A stretch of 64,000 bases of DNA. Source: Candidatus Villigracilis adiacens (GTDB taxonomy: Bacteria > Chloroflexota > Anaerolineae > Anaerolineales > Villigracilaceae). The position numbers and the translations under genes were made by a program. Shown piece after piece: positions 53,836-62,651 of this stretch. The notes below the pieces were generated by a model that saw only the letters and a program-made list of their open reading frames with translations, ran no database searches and was not told where the DNA came from. The first letter of the stretch is position 1; the number at the start of each line of letters is the position of its first letter. The stretch is from assembly GCA_016703605.1 (NCBI GenBank), contig JADJBU010000011.1:1-64000 (forward strand). Reading direction: 5' to 3'.

Positions 53836-55247
53836 AGAAGGCGCTGTTTGGACAATCCTACTACCTGCGCTTTGACCCGAAACTTTGGCGGGCAATGCAG
53901 CCATATCCGCCGCTGGGGACGTTGTACGCGGCAGCCTACATCCGTGAGAAGGGATATGAAGTGGCGCTCTTCGATGCCATGTTGGCAGAATCTGAAGAGG
54001 AATGGGCGAAGTCGCTTGACGAACACAAGCCGAGCTATGCGGTGATTTACGAAGATAATTTCAACTATCTTTCCAAGATGTGCCTTTTGCGGATGCGCGA
54101 AGCCGCGTTCACGATGATTCGAATGGCAAGGCAGCGCGGGTGCGTGGTCGTCTTATGCGGGGCGGATGTCACCGATCATTACGATAAATATCTCGAACAG
54201 GGCGCGGATTACTGCATCCTCGGCGAAGGCGAAGAAACACTTGCAGAACTGCTGGACCAGTTATCGGCGGGGAAAGAGCCGGGGAACATTCCCGGTATCG
54301 TATCGCGTGTCTCATATCCTGTTCCCCTCACCCCATCCCGCCGCCCCGACATCAAAAATCTCGACGCTCTCCCATTCCCCGCGTGGGATTTGGTTGACAT
54401 CCAAAAATACAAAAAGATTTGGTACGAAAAGCATGGTTATTTTTCAATGAATATGGTCACCACGCGCGGCTGCCCGTATCACTGCAATTGGTGCGCCAAG
54501 CCGATCTGGGGGCAGCGTTACAACTCGCGCTCGCCGGAGAATGTGGCGGCGGAGATGAAATGGCTCAAAGATAATTTTGCGCCGGATCATATCTGGTTTG
54601 CCGATGATATTTTTGGCTTGAGGCCCAATTGGGTGGAGCGGTTTGCGGATCTGCTCATGGAGAACGATGCGGTGATTTCCTTCAAGTGCTTAAAACGTGC
54701 AGATTTGGTCACCGAGGAAACAGCGGCGGCGCTGGCAAAGGCGGGCTGCAAGATCGTGTGGGTCGGCGCGGAATCCGGTTCGCAAAGGATATTGGATGCG
54801 ATGGACAAGGGCGATAAGGTCGAAGATATTTATCGCGCGGCTGAACGATTACATGCCAATGGCATTCAAGTGGGATTCTTTTTACAGTTCGGCTACCCCG
54901 GTGAGACATGGGACGATGTGCAATTGACCTTGAAAATGGCGCGCGAATGTATGCCCGATGATATTGGCGTTTCTGTTTCTTATCCTCTGCCGGGGACGAA
55001 GTTCTACGAACGCGTGAAATTGGAACTGGGCGAAAAACAAAACTGGGTCGACTCGGACGACCTTGCCTTGCTCTATCGCGGTCCTTTCCCGCAGGAGTTT
55101 TATCGCATCCTGCATGGGCGGGTGCATCATGAATTTCGCCTGCGCAAGGCGTGGCGGAATTTTGAAATGCGCGGCATGGCGCTTTCGCCGGTCTACCTGC
55201 TGGGCTGGGCGCGGGCAGAGATGCGCCTGCGGTCGTTCAACCGGTGA
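53832..55247 (+). CDS. B12-binding-domain radical SAM protein
   Basis: 471 residues. The N-terminal cobalamin-binding-like domain (about 15-150: YPPLGTLYAAAYIREKGYEV, LCGADVT, YCILGEGEETLAELL) lacks an obvious DxHxxG. The radical SAM core has RGCPYHCNWCAKPIWG (CxxxCxxC for 4Fe-4S), WFADDIFGLRPNW and VGAESGSQRILDAMDKG. The family does C- or P-methylations and ring rearrangements. In a polysaccharide operon it might methylate a sugar or modify a lipid carrier; this is inference. It overlaps both neighbouring genes by four bases. Confidence 0.92.
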   Translation: MKKALFGQSYYLRFDPKLWRAMQPYPPLGTLYAAAYIREKGYEVALFDAMLAESEEEWAKSLDEHKPSYAVIYEDNFNYLSKMCLLRMREAAFTMIRMARQRGCVVVLCGADVTDHYDKYLEQGADYCILGEGEETLAELLDQLSAGKEPGNIPGIVSRVSYPVPLTPSRRPDIKNLDALPFPAWDLVDIQKYKKIWYEKHGYFSMNMVTTRGCPYHCNWCAKPIWGQRYNSRSPENVAAEMKWLKDNFAPDHIWFADDIFGLRPNWVERFADLLMENDAVISFKCLKRADLVTEETAAALAKAGCKIVWVGAESGSQRILDAMDKGDKVEDIYRAAERLHANGIQVGFFLQFGYPGETWDDVQLTLKMARECMPDDIGVSVSYPLPGTKFYERVKLELGEKQNWVDSDDLALLYRGPFPQEFYRILHGRVHHEFRLRKAWRNFEMRGMALSPVYLLGWARAEMRLRSFNR

Positions 55248-56428
55248 CCGGGATGTTGAAGAACATCGCATGGACGGTATCCTCCCGGTATGGGGCGCAG
55301 GGACTGGGGTTCGCCTCGAATATTCTCCTGGCTCGCCTGCTTGGCGCGGATGGGTTTGGCGAGTACGCGCTGGCATCCGCCGTCTTATTGGTTGGAAACG
55401 CGTTTACCAATTTCGGCATGGATATGATTCTGATCCGCAAGGTATCGGTGACGGATGTGCCGTGGTTGTTGACTGATGGTTTGGGCGGGCAATTATTTCT
55501 ATCCCTGGTGTATAGCGGTTTGGTCTTTTGGGCGGGGGAATTTTTGCCCGTGCCATTTTCTGTAAAGTTTTATACCCTGGCGCTTTTTCCGCTATCCTTC
55601 TATTCGATCTTTACTATTGCGGTCCGTGCGCGCAGCCAGATGGCGCTGTACTCGGTTGCCCAGTTATTAACAGCGGTGTTACAGTTCTTCGCCGCGCTTG
55701 TCTTGTGGGCAGCCGGTGGCGATACTTTGTTCTTGATCTCCGCTCTGCTGCTGGCGCATGTGTTGTCGGCATTGTGGACAGGCGGGCATATCCCGTTTCG
55801 ATTGGAGTATCTTTCACCGGTGCGTTCTTTTATGTTGTTGCGCGAATGCCTGTCCATGGCGGCGATCGGCACGCTGCGGTTGGTCTATGAAAAAATACCC
55901 GTCGCGGTCCTGCCTGCCTTGTCGGGTCTGCCTGCCACCGGCATGTTCTCTGCCGCCCTGCGCCTGACCGACGCTGGAAAACTCGGTCATCTTTCGGCGT
56001 TCACGGCGTTGTACCCTGAGATGACAAGGGATGAGAGCTTTGGGAGACAAAATACCGGTTTGAGGTCGTTATCTGTGATCGCCGTTTTGGTTTCGTTATT
56101 CCTTTTCTTGTCCGCCGACCCCGCGTTGAAATTTTTATTTGGCGATGAATTTGTGACCGCCGTGCCCGCGCTGAGAATTTTGGCGTGGGTCGTCCCGGCG
56201 TATGTATTTGTCACCTATATGTCTTTGGGGTTGGTGGCAATCGGGCGGGAGCGAGCGGCGCTCGATCCGCTTTTGGCGGCATTGGCAGTTCTTGTTTTAT
56301 TATTGGCGTTCCTGACAAAACCATTCGGCATAACGGGTTCTGCGCTGGCGGTTCTATCTGCCGAGATCGTTCACGCGTTTTTGTTGTGGCGTCAGTGGAG
56401 GCGGCATGTCGTTTCCGAATTTTCCTGA
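55244..56428 (+). CDS. polysaccharide flippase (Wzx/MATE-like)
   Basis: 394 residues with about 12 membrane helices. WTVSSRYGAQGLGFASNILLA and LLGADGFGEYALASAVLLV are typical of the MOP/Wzx family. It should flip lipid-linked glycan across the membrane for the ligase encoded upstream. The start is GTG 55244 overlapping the previous stop (GTGA), with ATG 55253 as the alternative. It overlaps the next gene by 23 bases. Confidence 0.9.
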   Translation: MTGMLKNIAWTVSSRYGAQGLGFASNILLARLLGADGFGEYALASAVLLVGNAFTNFGMDMILIRKVSVTDVPWLLTDGLGGQLFLSLVYSGLVFWAGEFLPVPFSVKFYTLALFPLSFYSIFTIAVRARSQMALYSVAQLLTAVLQFFAALVLWAAGGDTLFLISALLLAHVLSALWTGGHIPFRLEYLSPVRSFMLLRECLSMAAIGTLRLVYEKIPVAVLPALSGLPATGMFSAALRLTDAGKLGHLSAFTALYPEMTRDESFGRQNTGLRSLSVIAVLVSLFLFLSADPALKFLFGDEFVTAVPALRILAWVVPAYVFVTYMSLGLVAIGRERAALDPLLAALAVLVLLLAFLTKPFGITGSALAVLSAEIVHAFLLWRQWRRHVVSEFS

Positions 56429-57173
56429 AAAATATCGCGGCGAGGCGGTCATGCGTCCGCAGGATACGATCGCCATGCGCAAAAAGTTTGGGAGGTTTCC
56501 GAACGTTTCGGCGCCGGAAGGCATGATCTTGTGTTTGAAGAATGACCTGCCCCGGCAGTTGCGCTGGCGGATCCCGGTTCGGAAGGTGGGCAATATCTTT
56601 GGGGAGGTTCATCTCATCCGCGCCTCTGGCAGACGGGTGGGCGTGCTCTCCAACTTTGGCATTGGCGCGCCGGTGACGGCTTCGCTGGCAGAAGAACTGA
56701 TCGCCTGGGGGGTGAAGCGTTTTGTTTTGCTTTCATGGGGCGGGGCATTGCAGACCTCGCTGAATGTGGGCGATATTGTCGTCGCTGAACGAGCCGTGCG
56801 CGACGAAGGCGTGTCGCATCATTATATGCCTTCTGAAAAATTTATCGGCGCAGATGAAAGTCTGACTGCCCGGTTGAAAAAGAATCTTCCGTCTGCGGTG
56901 ACCGGCTCTACATGGACGACCGATGCGCCGTATCGCGAGACACGCGAAGAGATCGCGCAGTACCAAGCCGAAGGGATTCACGTCGTTGAAATGGAGATCG
57001 CCGCATTGTACGCGCTGGCAAAGGTGCGTGGTGTTCAGGCATCTGCTGTAGTGGCGGCGGCGGATAAACTGGCGAATTTGACATGGGAGATGCCCGGGGA
57101 CATGAAGCGGATTAATCGTTCAATTGAGCTGATGTATCGCGCCGCCATTCAGACTTTAAGCGAGGACGTGTGA
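56406..57173 (+). CDS. nucleoside phosphorylase family protein
   Basis: 255 residues of the PNP/UDP phosphorylase fold: VLSNFGIGAPVTASLAEELI, LLSWGGALQTSLNVGDIVVAE and VVEMEIAALYALAKVRGV with the metal/ribose-binding E-M-E motif. It would cleave a nucleoside with phosphate. It is tightly embedded in the polysaccharide operon by overlaps on both sides, which is unusual. It may recycle a nucleoside by-product such as 5'-deoxyadenosine or methylthioadenosine from the radical SAM step; that link is inference. Confidence 0.87.
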   Translation: MSFPNFPEKYRGEAVMRPQDTIAMRKKFGRFPNVSAPEGMILCLKNDLPRQLRWRIPVRKVGNIFGEVHLIRASGRRVGVLSNFGIGAPVTASLAEELIAWGVKRFVLLSWGGALQTSLNVGDIVVAERAVRDEGVSHHYMPSEKFIGADESLTARLKKNLPSAVTGSTWTTDAPYRETREEIAQYQAEGIHVVEMEIAALYALAKVRGVQASAVVAAADKLANLTWEMPGDMKRINRSIELMYRAAIQTLSEDV

Positions 57174-58084
57174 AGTTAATTTGTCCGCGCTGCAAGGGTG
57201 AGTTAAGGCTTGCAGCGCCTGACCAACTGCAATGTGAGAAAGACGCGCTGGCCTTCCGTCAAGTAGATGGAGTCTGGCGATTTCTGCTGCCGGAGCGCGA
57301 GTCATATTATGCGCGCTTCATCGCGGACTATGAAGCGGTTCGGCGCTTCGAGGGTAGATTTTCAGCCGATGCCTCCTACTACCGCGCCCTGCCGTTTGCC
57401 GATCTTAGCGGGCGCTTTTCAGCGGATTGGAAAATTCGCGCGGCAAGTTTTCGCATGTTGGAAAAACTCCTGCCGAAACCTTCCGCTGTGCTGGACCTCG
57501 GCGCGGGCAATGGCTGGCTCTCGAATCGATTGGCGTTGAACGGGCATGATGTGTGCGCGGCGGACCTGCTCGTCAATGCGGAAGATGGGTTGGGCGCATG
57601 GCGAAATTACGAATCTGCTTTTTTGCCATTGCAGGCGGAGTTTTCGCGTTTGCCATTTGAAGATGCTTCCGCCGATGTTGTGGTATTCAATGCGTCATTG
57701 CATTATGCGGAACGATACGAAGAGACCCTTGCTGAAACGTTGCGCGTGATGAAGCGGGACGGTTTGTTGGTGGTGATGGATTCGCCTGTATACCAAAAAG
57801 CGGACTCGGGCGGGCGGATGGTGGCAGAACGCAAGGCTGACTTTTTGGCGCGTTATGGCTTTGCATCTGATTCGATCCAAAGCGAGGGATTTTTGACCCA
57901 TGACCGGATGCGCGGGTTGGGTCAACGTTTGGGTGTGGCATGGCGGCATCATGTTCCAGCGTATGGGCTGAAGTGGGCGTTGAAGCCGTTTTGGGCGCGC
58001 CTGCGAGGCGGGCGGGAACCGGCTCAGTTTGGGCTGTGGGTGGGGCGGCGTTTGAAACCCGGCGGGGCTGCCCCGCGTATATGA
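57170..58084 (+). CDS. class I SAM-dependent methyltransferase with zinc-ribbon start
   Basis: 304 residues. N-terminal CPRCKGEL...LQCEKDALAF is a zinc-ribbon-like motif common in this group. The SAM site is AVLDLGAGNGWLSNRLAL, followed by VVFNASLHYAERYEETL. The start is GTG 57170, which overlaps the previous stop (GTGA). It is the last gene of the polysaccharide operon and could methylate a sugar or lipid-linked intermediate. Confidence 0.9.
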   Translation: MKLICPRCKGELRLAAPDQLQCEKDALAFRQVDGVWRFLLPERESYYARFIADYEAVRRFEGRFSADASYYRALPFADLSGRFSADWKIRAASFRMLEKLLPKPSAVLDLGAGNGWLSNRLALNGHDVCAADLLVNAEDGLGAWRNYESAFLPLQAEFSRLPFEDASADVVVFNASLHYAERYEETLAETLRVMKRDGLLVVMDSPVYQKADSGGRMVAERKADFLARYGFASDSIQSEGFLTHDRMRGLGQRLGVAWRHHVPAYGLKWALKPFWARLRGGREPAQFGLWVGRRLKPGGAAPRI

Positions 58085-58136
58085 AAATGCTGTTACGATT
58101 CGCGTATCTCATCATCGTCTCACAGGAGAAATAATC

Positions 58137-58667
58137 ATGAGCAAATCAGGTCGTTCTCAACTCGCTCTGGGAGTCATTCTGCTTCTTATCGGCGGATGGT
58201 TCCTGCTTAACCAGGTTAACCCCCAATTCAGGAACTTCTTCGAGCCGTACATCGAATGGCCCGTCAACATGCTGTTGATCGGCGCGGGCATCCTGATTAT
58301 CGGGCTTCTCACCGGTTCGCCCGGCTTGGCGGTTCCTGCCGCAATCGTTGCCGGACTCGGCGGGATTTTCTATTACCAGGAAACCTCGGGCAACTATAAC
58401 TCGTGGTCGTATATGTGGGCGCTCATCCCGGGGTTTGTCGGCGTTGGGACGCTCATACAGGGTTTGCTTGGCGAGAACACGGCATCCAACCTGAAACGCG
58501 GGCTGAACCTGATGGTGACCAGCGCGGTGTTGTTTCTGGTTTTCGCGGCGTTCCTGGGCGGCTGGAACATCCTGGGCGATTTCGGTCCCGCTGTTCTGCT
58601 GATCCTGCTCGGTCTTTATGTGCTTGGCAGCGGTCTGTATAAGACCTTTCGTAAGCGGGAGGAATAG
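58137..58667 (+). CDS. LiaI-like membrane protein 1
   Basis: 176 residues, about five helices: LALGVILLLIGGWFLLNQV, NMLLIGAGILIIGLLTG, AAIVAGLGGIFYY, LIPGFVGVGTLIQG and ILGDFGPAVLLILLGLYVLG. It resembles DUF5668/LiaI-type stress membrane proteins. AGGAG precedes the ATG. Its stop is directly followed by the next start (58668), so the three genes form an operon. Confidence 0.82.
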   Translation: MSKSGRSQLALGVILLLIGGWFLLNQVNPQFRNFFEPYIEWPVNMLLIGAGILIIGLLTGSPGLAVPAAIVAGLGGIFYYQETSGNYNSWSYMWALIPGFVGVGTLIQGLLGENTASNLKRGLNLMVTSAVLFLVFAAFLGGWNILGDFGPAVLLILLGLYVLGSGLYKTFRKREE

Positions 58668-59453
58668 ATGAATCGCAACCAGTTATTTTGGGGCGCGGCG
58701 TTGCTTTTGGTCGGCGGTTTGATGCTTGCCGGCGAGATGGGCGTCCGCCTGCCGAACGGCAATTCGTTAATGAGTTTGTTCTGGCCTCTCCTGCTTATTG
58801 GGCTGGGAGGGTGGGTGATTGCGTCGGTGTTTTTTCGCGGCACGCATGAGACTGAGTCCGCACGCATTGATACACAGGGCGCGCATGAAGCGCTTGTGCG
58901 CATCGATCATGGGGCGGGGGAGTTCCGCCTGCACAGCGGCTCATCGGGGAATGACCTGCTTAACGGGACCTTCGCCGGCGGACTGGAATCAAATGTCTCT
59001 CGAAACGGCGACAGGCTCGAGGTCCGTTTGAGACCCGCGAACGATTTTTTTCCCCTGCCGCCATTTGGCTTCCACAACCAGCGCGATTGGGATGTTTCGT
59101 TCAACCCATCCATCCCCAGCAGGCTGGACATGAACATGGGCGCGAACAAATCCGTGATCGATCTCAGCGATTTGACCATTACGGATATCAAGTTAAAATC
59201 GGGCGCGAGTGAAACGACCATGACCCTGCCCGCCCGCGGACGCCTCACTGCCGACTTTGAGATTGGCGCGGCGTCTTTGACCATTATCGTGCCGGAGGGT
59301 GTGGCGGTCCGCGCGAGCGCTGCCATGGGCGCGGGGGATTTCTCGATGGATAGGACGCGCTTCCCGTCGAAGGAATCGCCGGATTTCGCCAGCGCGGTCA
59401 ATGCGGTGGATATTCACGTCCGGGGCGGCGCGGCTTCGGTCAGGGTGCGATAG
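58668..59453 (+). CDS. LiaF-like membrane protein with toast-rack domain
   Basis: 261 residues. Two N-terminal helices (FWGAALLLVGGLMLAGEM, LFWPLLLIGLGGWVIASVFF) and a beta-rich C-terminal domain (about 75-261: VRIDHGAGEFRLHSGSSG, RLDMNMGANKSVIDLSDL, VNAVDIHVRGGAASVRVR) of the toast_rack / DUF2154 kind. In Firmicutes LiaF modulates a cell-envelope two-component system. No kinase is adjacent here. Confidence 0.87.
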   Translation: MNRNQLFWGAALLLVGGLMLAGEMGVRLPNGNSLMSLFWPLLLIGLGGWVIASVFFRGTHETESARIDTQGAHEALVRIDHGAGEFRLHSGSSGNDLLNGTFAGGLESNVSRNGDRLEVRLRPANDFFPLPPFGFHNQRDWDVSFNPSIPSRLDMNMGANKSVIDLSDLTITDIKLKSGASETTMTLPARGRLTADFEIGAASLTIIVPEGVAVRASAAMGAGDFSMDRTRFPSKESPDFASAVNAVDIHVRGGAASVRVR

Positions 59454-59464
59454 GAGATAACATC

Positions 59465-60229
59465 ATGAAACGATTCGATCCACGTATCATCATCGGTTTG
59501 CTTTTGCTTGCCGGGGGCGGGCTTGGGCTGGCGCAGGCTCTTGGATATCTGGAAAATGCCTCGTCCTATTTCTGGGGCGGCGCGTTTCTGTTGGGCGGGC
59601 TTGCATTCCTCTCGCTTTTGTTCGGCGGCAATTGGTGGGCGGCCATCCCCGGGTTTACCCTTTCGGCGCTGGGTGTTTTGATCCTCCTGCCCGAATCGCT
59701 GGATGAGATTGGCGGCGCGGTCTTTCTTGGAGGCATCGCCCTCTCTTTTTGGTATGTATACGTTACCGACCGGGCGAACCGTTGGTGGGCGATCATCCCC
59801 GGCGGAGTGCTTACCGCGCTTGCGCTATTGATCCTCGCTTCGACGTATTTTGAAGAATATTCCGGCATGATCGTCCTCGGAGGCATCGGCTTGACGTTTT
59901 TCATCGTCTACCTGACCAGCCCGGTCGAACGATGGTGGGCGTTGATCCCCGGCGGGGTGCTGGCAACATTGGCTGGCGTGACGGTTGCCGCCGAACGCTT
60001 CGGCGAATTTCAAACCGCCGGATTTTTTTTCCTGGGGCTTGCAATGACCTTCCTTTTGGTCGCCCTGCTGGCAAGGATGAGTTGGGCATATTGGCCCGCG
60101 CTCATCCTTGGAATTATGGGCGCGCTCGGGCTTGCCTCCTTGATGGATGTAGCCAATTACGTCTGGGCGATTGCCTTGATCGTCATCGGCGGGTTCATGA
60201 TTGTCCGGGTTTTCGCCAGGCGGGCATAG
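59465..60229 (+). CDS. LiaI-like membrane protein 2
   Basis: 254 residues, about nine to ten short helices in repeated hairpins. The motif WWAxIPGxxLxxL occurs three times (GGNWWAAIPGFTLSALG, RWWAIIPGGVLTALA, RWWALIPGGVLATLA), showing internal triplication. Third gene of the operon. Function unknown; probably envelope related. Confidence 0.82.
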   Translation: MKRFDPRIIIGLLLLAGGGLGLAQALGYLENASSYFWGGAFLLGGLAFLSLLFGGNWWAAIPGFTLSALGVLILLPESLDEIGGAVFLGGIALSFWYVYVTDRANRWWAIIPGGVLTALALLILASTYFEEYSGMIVLGGIGLTFFIVYLTSPVERWWALIPGGVLATLAGVTVAAERFGEFQTAGFFFLGLAMTFLLVALLARMSWAYWPALILGIMGALGLASLMDVANYVWAIALIVIGGFMIVRVFARRA

Positions 60230-60248
60230 CCGATATCTCCATATATGA

Positions 60249-60273
60249 AAACAGCCCTCGACTGAGGGCTGTT
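60249..60273. terminator. hairpin ACAGCCCTC-GACT-GAGGGCTGT
   Basis: A perfect 9-bp stem with a 4-base loop between the LiaI-like operon and the convergent Nfu gene. The T-run is poor on either side, so termination strength is uncertain. Confidence 0.65.
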
Positions 60274-60304
60274 CGATTCTTGCGGGCGCGGCGTTGACGA
60301 AAAC

Positions 60305-60547
60305 CTACCTGCTTTCAGACACACGGATCTCGGGGAAGAATTGATGGACTGTCCCTTCCACCCAGCCGTGCAGAGTGGCAGGCAGCAATGGGCAGTTCAG
60401 GCAGGCGCCCCCCAGGCGGACCTTCAACTCGTCTTCGACAAGCGACACGAATTCAACCGTCCCGCCGTGGAATTGCTCGATGTAGGCGCTCAGGTTTTCG
60501 AGCAGTTGGCGGACCTGCGATTCGCGGGTGGAGACTTCCAGGTTCAT
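60305..60547 (-). CDS. NifU C-terminal domain (Nfu-type) protein
   Basis: 80 residues. The Nfu motif RLGGACLNCPLLPATLHG has the CxxC that binds a 4Fe-4S cluster between two protomers. It should carry Fe-S clusters to target enzymes such as the Fe-S oxidoreductases here. It lies 18 bases after the cNMP-binding protein gene. Confidence 0.92.
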   Translation of the reverse strand: MNLEVSTRESQVRQLLENLSAYIEQFHGGTVEFVSLVEDELKVRLGGACLNCPLLPATLHGWVEGTVHQFFPEIRVSESR

Positions 60548-60565
60548 GGCGTATTCCTTTCCGTT

Positions 60566-61006
60566 TTACAGGTATTGTTGAATTTGCTGGTGGGCATTCT
60601 TCCAGCGGGGCGAAACATTCAAAGCCAGGCGGTCGATGAGGGTACTGCCGGTTTCAGGATCGTCGGCAACCAGGCTCAATAAGGCGCTTCTGCGAATGCG
60701 GATCGTTTCAAGTTCAATGTCACTGATGACGCTGGAGGTATATCTCTTACCGCCGATCACCGCCGACCAGCCAAAGATGTCGCCTTCCTTTAAGCGCGTG
60801 ATTGTAATCTGCGGCGCATCGTAGGGTTTGTAAACAATCGAAACCCGCCCCTTGAGAATCAGATACAGGTAATTGGGCGGGTCTCCCTGCTCGAAAACGA
60901 CCGTATGTGGCGGGCAGGAAAAACTGTCGAACAGCGCCGCCAGTACCGATGCCTGTTTTTGTGAAAATCCATCAAAGAGGGGGATGACTGGTAAAACATC
61001 CAGCAT
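60566..61006 (-). CDS. single-domain cyclic-nucleotide-binding protein
   Basis: 146 residues, one Crp-like CAP_ED domain without a helix-turn-helix. It has PHTVVFEQGDPPNYLYLILKG, EGDIFGWSAVIGGKRYTS and IRIRRSALLSLV. The usual FGE-L-A-L...R-A-A cassette is altered (FGWSAVIGGKRYTSSV), so ligand binding is uncertain. It probably senses a small molecule for a partner. It is cotranscribed with the Nfu gene. Confidence 0.85.
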   Translation of the reverse strand: MLDVLPVIPLFDGFSQKQASVLAALFDSFSCPPHTVVFEQGDPPNYLYLILKGRVSIVYKPYDAPQITITRLKEGDIFGWSAVIGGKRYTSSVISDIELETIRIRRSALLSLVADDPETGSTLIDRLALNVSPRWKNAHQQIQQYL

Positions 61007-61132
61007 CGAGACATGTTAATCCTTGGGCGGAGAGCCTGCCAGTATCATCCTTCTTGCATCAGATGACATTTGTCCTGTTTTTAATTTTCTGAAAATGTCG
61101 TGAGTTATACTTTGGCTGGGTTTTCAAATTTT

Positions 61133-61711
61133 ATGTCTCAATTATCGAACCAACCTTCCCCGGGGCGGCTGCTTGCCCTGATCATGATCGGATGTGGATT
61201 TCTGGCATTGGGTGTGGCGTTCATGCTGAAGCCGGAGGATGCGCCTTTCGCCTCATCCTCCCAGGATTTTTCGACGATTCCCGTTGAAGTGGACCTGCCT
61301 GCTCCAGACCTGACCCTCACCACCGTGGACGGCTCGCCCGCATCCCTCGCCGATTATCAGGGGAAGGTGGTTTTGGTCAACCTGTGGGCGACATGGTGCC
61401 CGCCCTGCCGTGAAGAAATGCCGGCTTTGCAGGCGTTCTATGAAGAACACCGCTCGAACGGGTTTGTCCTGATCGCCATCGACCAGGGTGAAACAGAAAA
61501 GGAAGTCGTTCCCTTTATGGAGGAATACAGCCTGACCTTTCCGGTCTGGCTCGACCCTGCCAGTATGGCTGGCGCGGCGTTCAACACGATGAACCTGCCC
61601 AGTTCGTATGTGATCGACCGGACAGGGCGCATCCGCCTGATGTGGATCGGGGGAATCTCGAGAAGAAACCTCGATGCCCATGTGCCGGGCATTATTTTTG
61701 AAGATTCGTAG
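61133..61711 (+). CDS. TlpA/ResA-like thiol-disulfide oxidoreductase
   Basis: 192 residues. One N-terminal helix (about 12-30, LLALIMIGCGFLALGVAFML) anchors it outside the cell. The thioredoxin fold follows with VLVNLWATWCPPCREEMPAL (WCPPC active site) and SSYVIDRTGRI with the cis-proline region. It reduces disulfides, for example for cytochrome c maturation. ATG at 61133 is chosen because TATACT at 61106-61111 places transcription start after the longer frame's start at 61100. Confidence 0.92.
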   Translation: MSQLSNQPSPGRLLALIMIGCGFLALGVAFMLKPEDAPFASSSQDFSTIPVEVDLPAPDLTLTTVDGSPASLADYQGKVVLVNLWATWCPPCREEMPALQAFYEEHRSNGFVLIAIDQGETEKEVVPFMEEYSLTFPVWLDPASMAGAAFNTMNLPSSYVIDRTGRIRLMWIGGISRRNLDAHVPGIIFEDS

Positions 61712-61744
61712 CGGCGTTGCCCAACCCACCCTGCGCGGCTGTCA

Positions 61745-61966
61745 TCAAAATTCCATCGAGTTCAACAGTTCCTTGAGCGCCATCAACTCCTCCTTCGAGA
61801 GAGTTACGCCCTTGCCCATCTTGCTGTGATCCGCAGACCAGTCGCGCAGGTCGTACTTCGGATCGCGGTCGTTCCAACTGATCAGGTTGAGTTCCTTCGC
61901 CCAGCCCGAAGCGGACTTGGATAACACGGCAATGTTCTTGATGATTTCGTATTTGATCTCTGTCAT
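61745..61966 (-). CDS. YdbC/PC4-like ssDNA-binding protein
   Basis: 73 residues. ASGWAKELNLISWNDRDP, YDLRDWSADHSKMGKGVTL and EELMALKELL match the YdbC family of PC4-like proteins that bind single-stranded DNA. A role in transcription or repair is expected from family. ATG 61966 is chosen by homology; the frame is open for 28 more codons upstream. Confidence 0.9.
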   Translation of the reverse strand: MTEIKYEIIKNIAVLSKSASGWAKELNLISWNDRDPKYDLRDWSADHSKMGKGVTLSKEELMALKELLNSMEF

Positions 61967-62203
61967 TTTGATTCTCCATGATATAGACTGCGTTTCTCGA
62001 ATTGGCGAACCCGCGTTGGGGCACTGGTTTGTGAACCGGTTCCACTTCAACCTTCACAAGCCCGACCCGCAGACCTTATTTTACTCCGCCCAGTCGTGAG
62101 CGTCTCCAACTTAAAGCTGCTTGAAAAAACCTTTAAATTGGCGTCTCCTTTTTATCGTATAATTGGATAAGGCAAGTCCAAATCGTTTAAAGGAGAAATA
62201 CAA

Positions 62204-62348
62204 ATGGATAACAAGGTATTACAAACCCCCGCTCGCCGTCTACATGAAGAACGGCAGGATCGACAACGACTTCTGGATCAATGTCATCGCCACCCTCATC
62301 GGCGGCGTCCCCGGCGTGATCCACGCGCTGTGGGTCATCCTGCGCTAG
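62204..62348 (+). pseudogene. Pmp3/YqaE-like small membrane protein, frame disrupted
   Basis: From ATG 62204 (AAAGGAG upstream, TATAAT at 62158-62163) the frame reads MDNKVL then leaves the family sequence. In another frame PPLAVYMKNGRIDNDFW and GGVPGVIHALWVIL, the full second half of a Pmp3 proteolipid, continue to the stop at 62348. About 20 bases of the first helix (LLxxFLPP) seem lost, with a change of frame. A deletion or assembly error would both explain it. The frame that begins at TTG 62163 coincides with the -10 box and is not a credible start. Confidence 0.75.
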
Positions 62349-62364
62349 GTTCTGCGCGGACAAT

Positions 62365-62410
62365 ATAAAAAATCCCGCCGCCCCGCGATTTCAGCCGGGG
62401 CGGCGGGATT
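62365..62410 (-). terminator. strong terminator for the lysine-rich protein gene
   Basis: AATCCCGCCGCCCCG and CGGGGCGGCGGGATT make a perfect 15-bp stem with a 10-base loop. On the minus strand it is followed by TTTTTTAT. It starts five bases after the small gene's stop. Confidence 0.9.
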
Positions 62411-62414
62411 GGTA

Positions 62415-62549
62415 TTAAGAGGAGTGTCTCGTCAGGGGCGTCGAAGACTGGGGTTGTTTCTTCTCCTTCTTCAACTTGCGCTTCTCCTTCAAATCATGCT
62501 GGGCTTTCTTTTTTTTCCCTTTCTTTTCCTTGTCGCGGTTGTGACCCAT
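62415..62549 (-). CDS. small lysine-rich protein
   Basis: 44 residues, about a third lysine: GHNRDKEKKGKKKKAQHD then KRKLKKEKKQ, with a Ser/Thr tail. AAAGGAG is well placed before ATG 62549, and a strong terminator follows. It is likely disordered and may bind nucleic acids. No family is recognised. Confidence 0.72.
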   Translation of the reverse strand: MGHNRDKEKKGKKKKAQHDLKEKRKLKKEKKQPQSSTPLTRHSS

Positions 62550-62651
62550 ATCGGCTCCTTTCGCTGACGCCCTCCGATCAACGGCTGCATGGAGGGACAA
62601 ATTCATCATATAACAAGTCTGCCCGAAACACAACCGCCCCCCGTACCAATC

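Noticed and set aside
62163..62203. TTG start for an intact 61-residue Pmp3-like protein
   Set aside because: The TTG overlaps the TATAAT -10 box of the gene's own promoter and the added N-terminus does not resemble the family; a disrupted gene from ATG 62204 is more likely.
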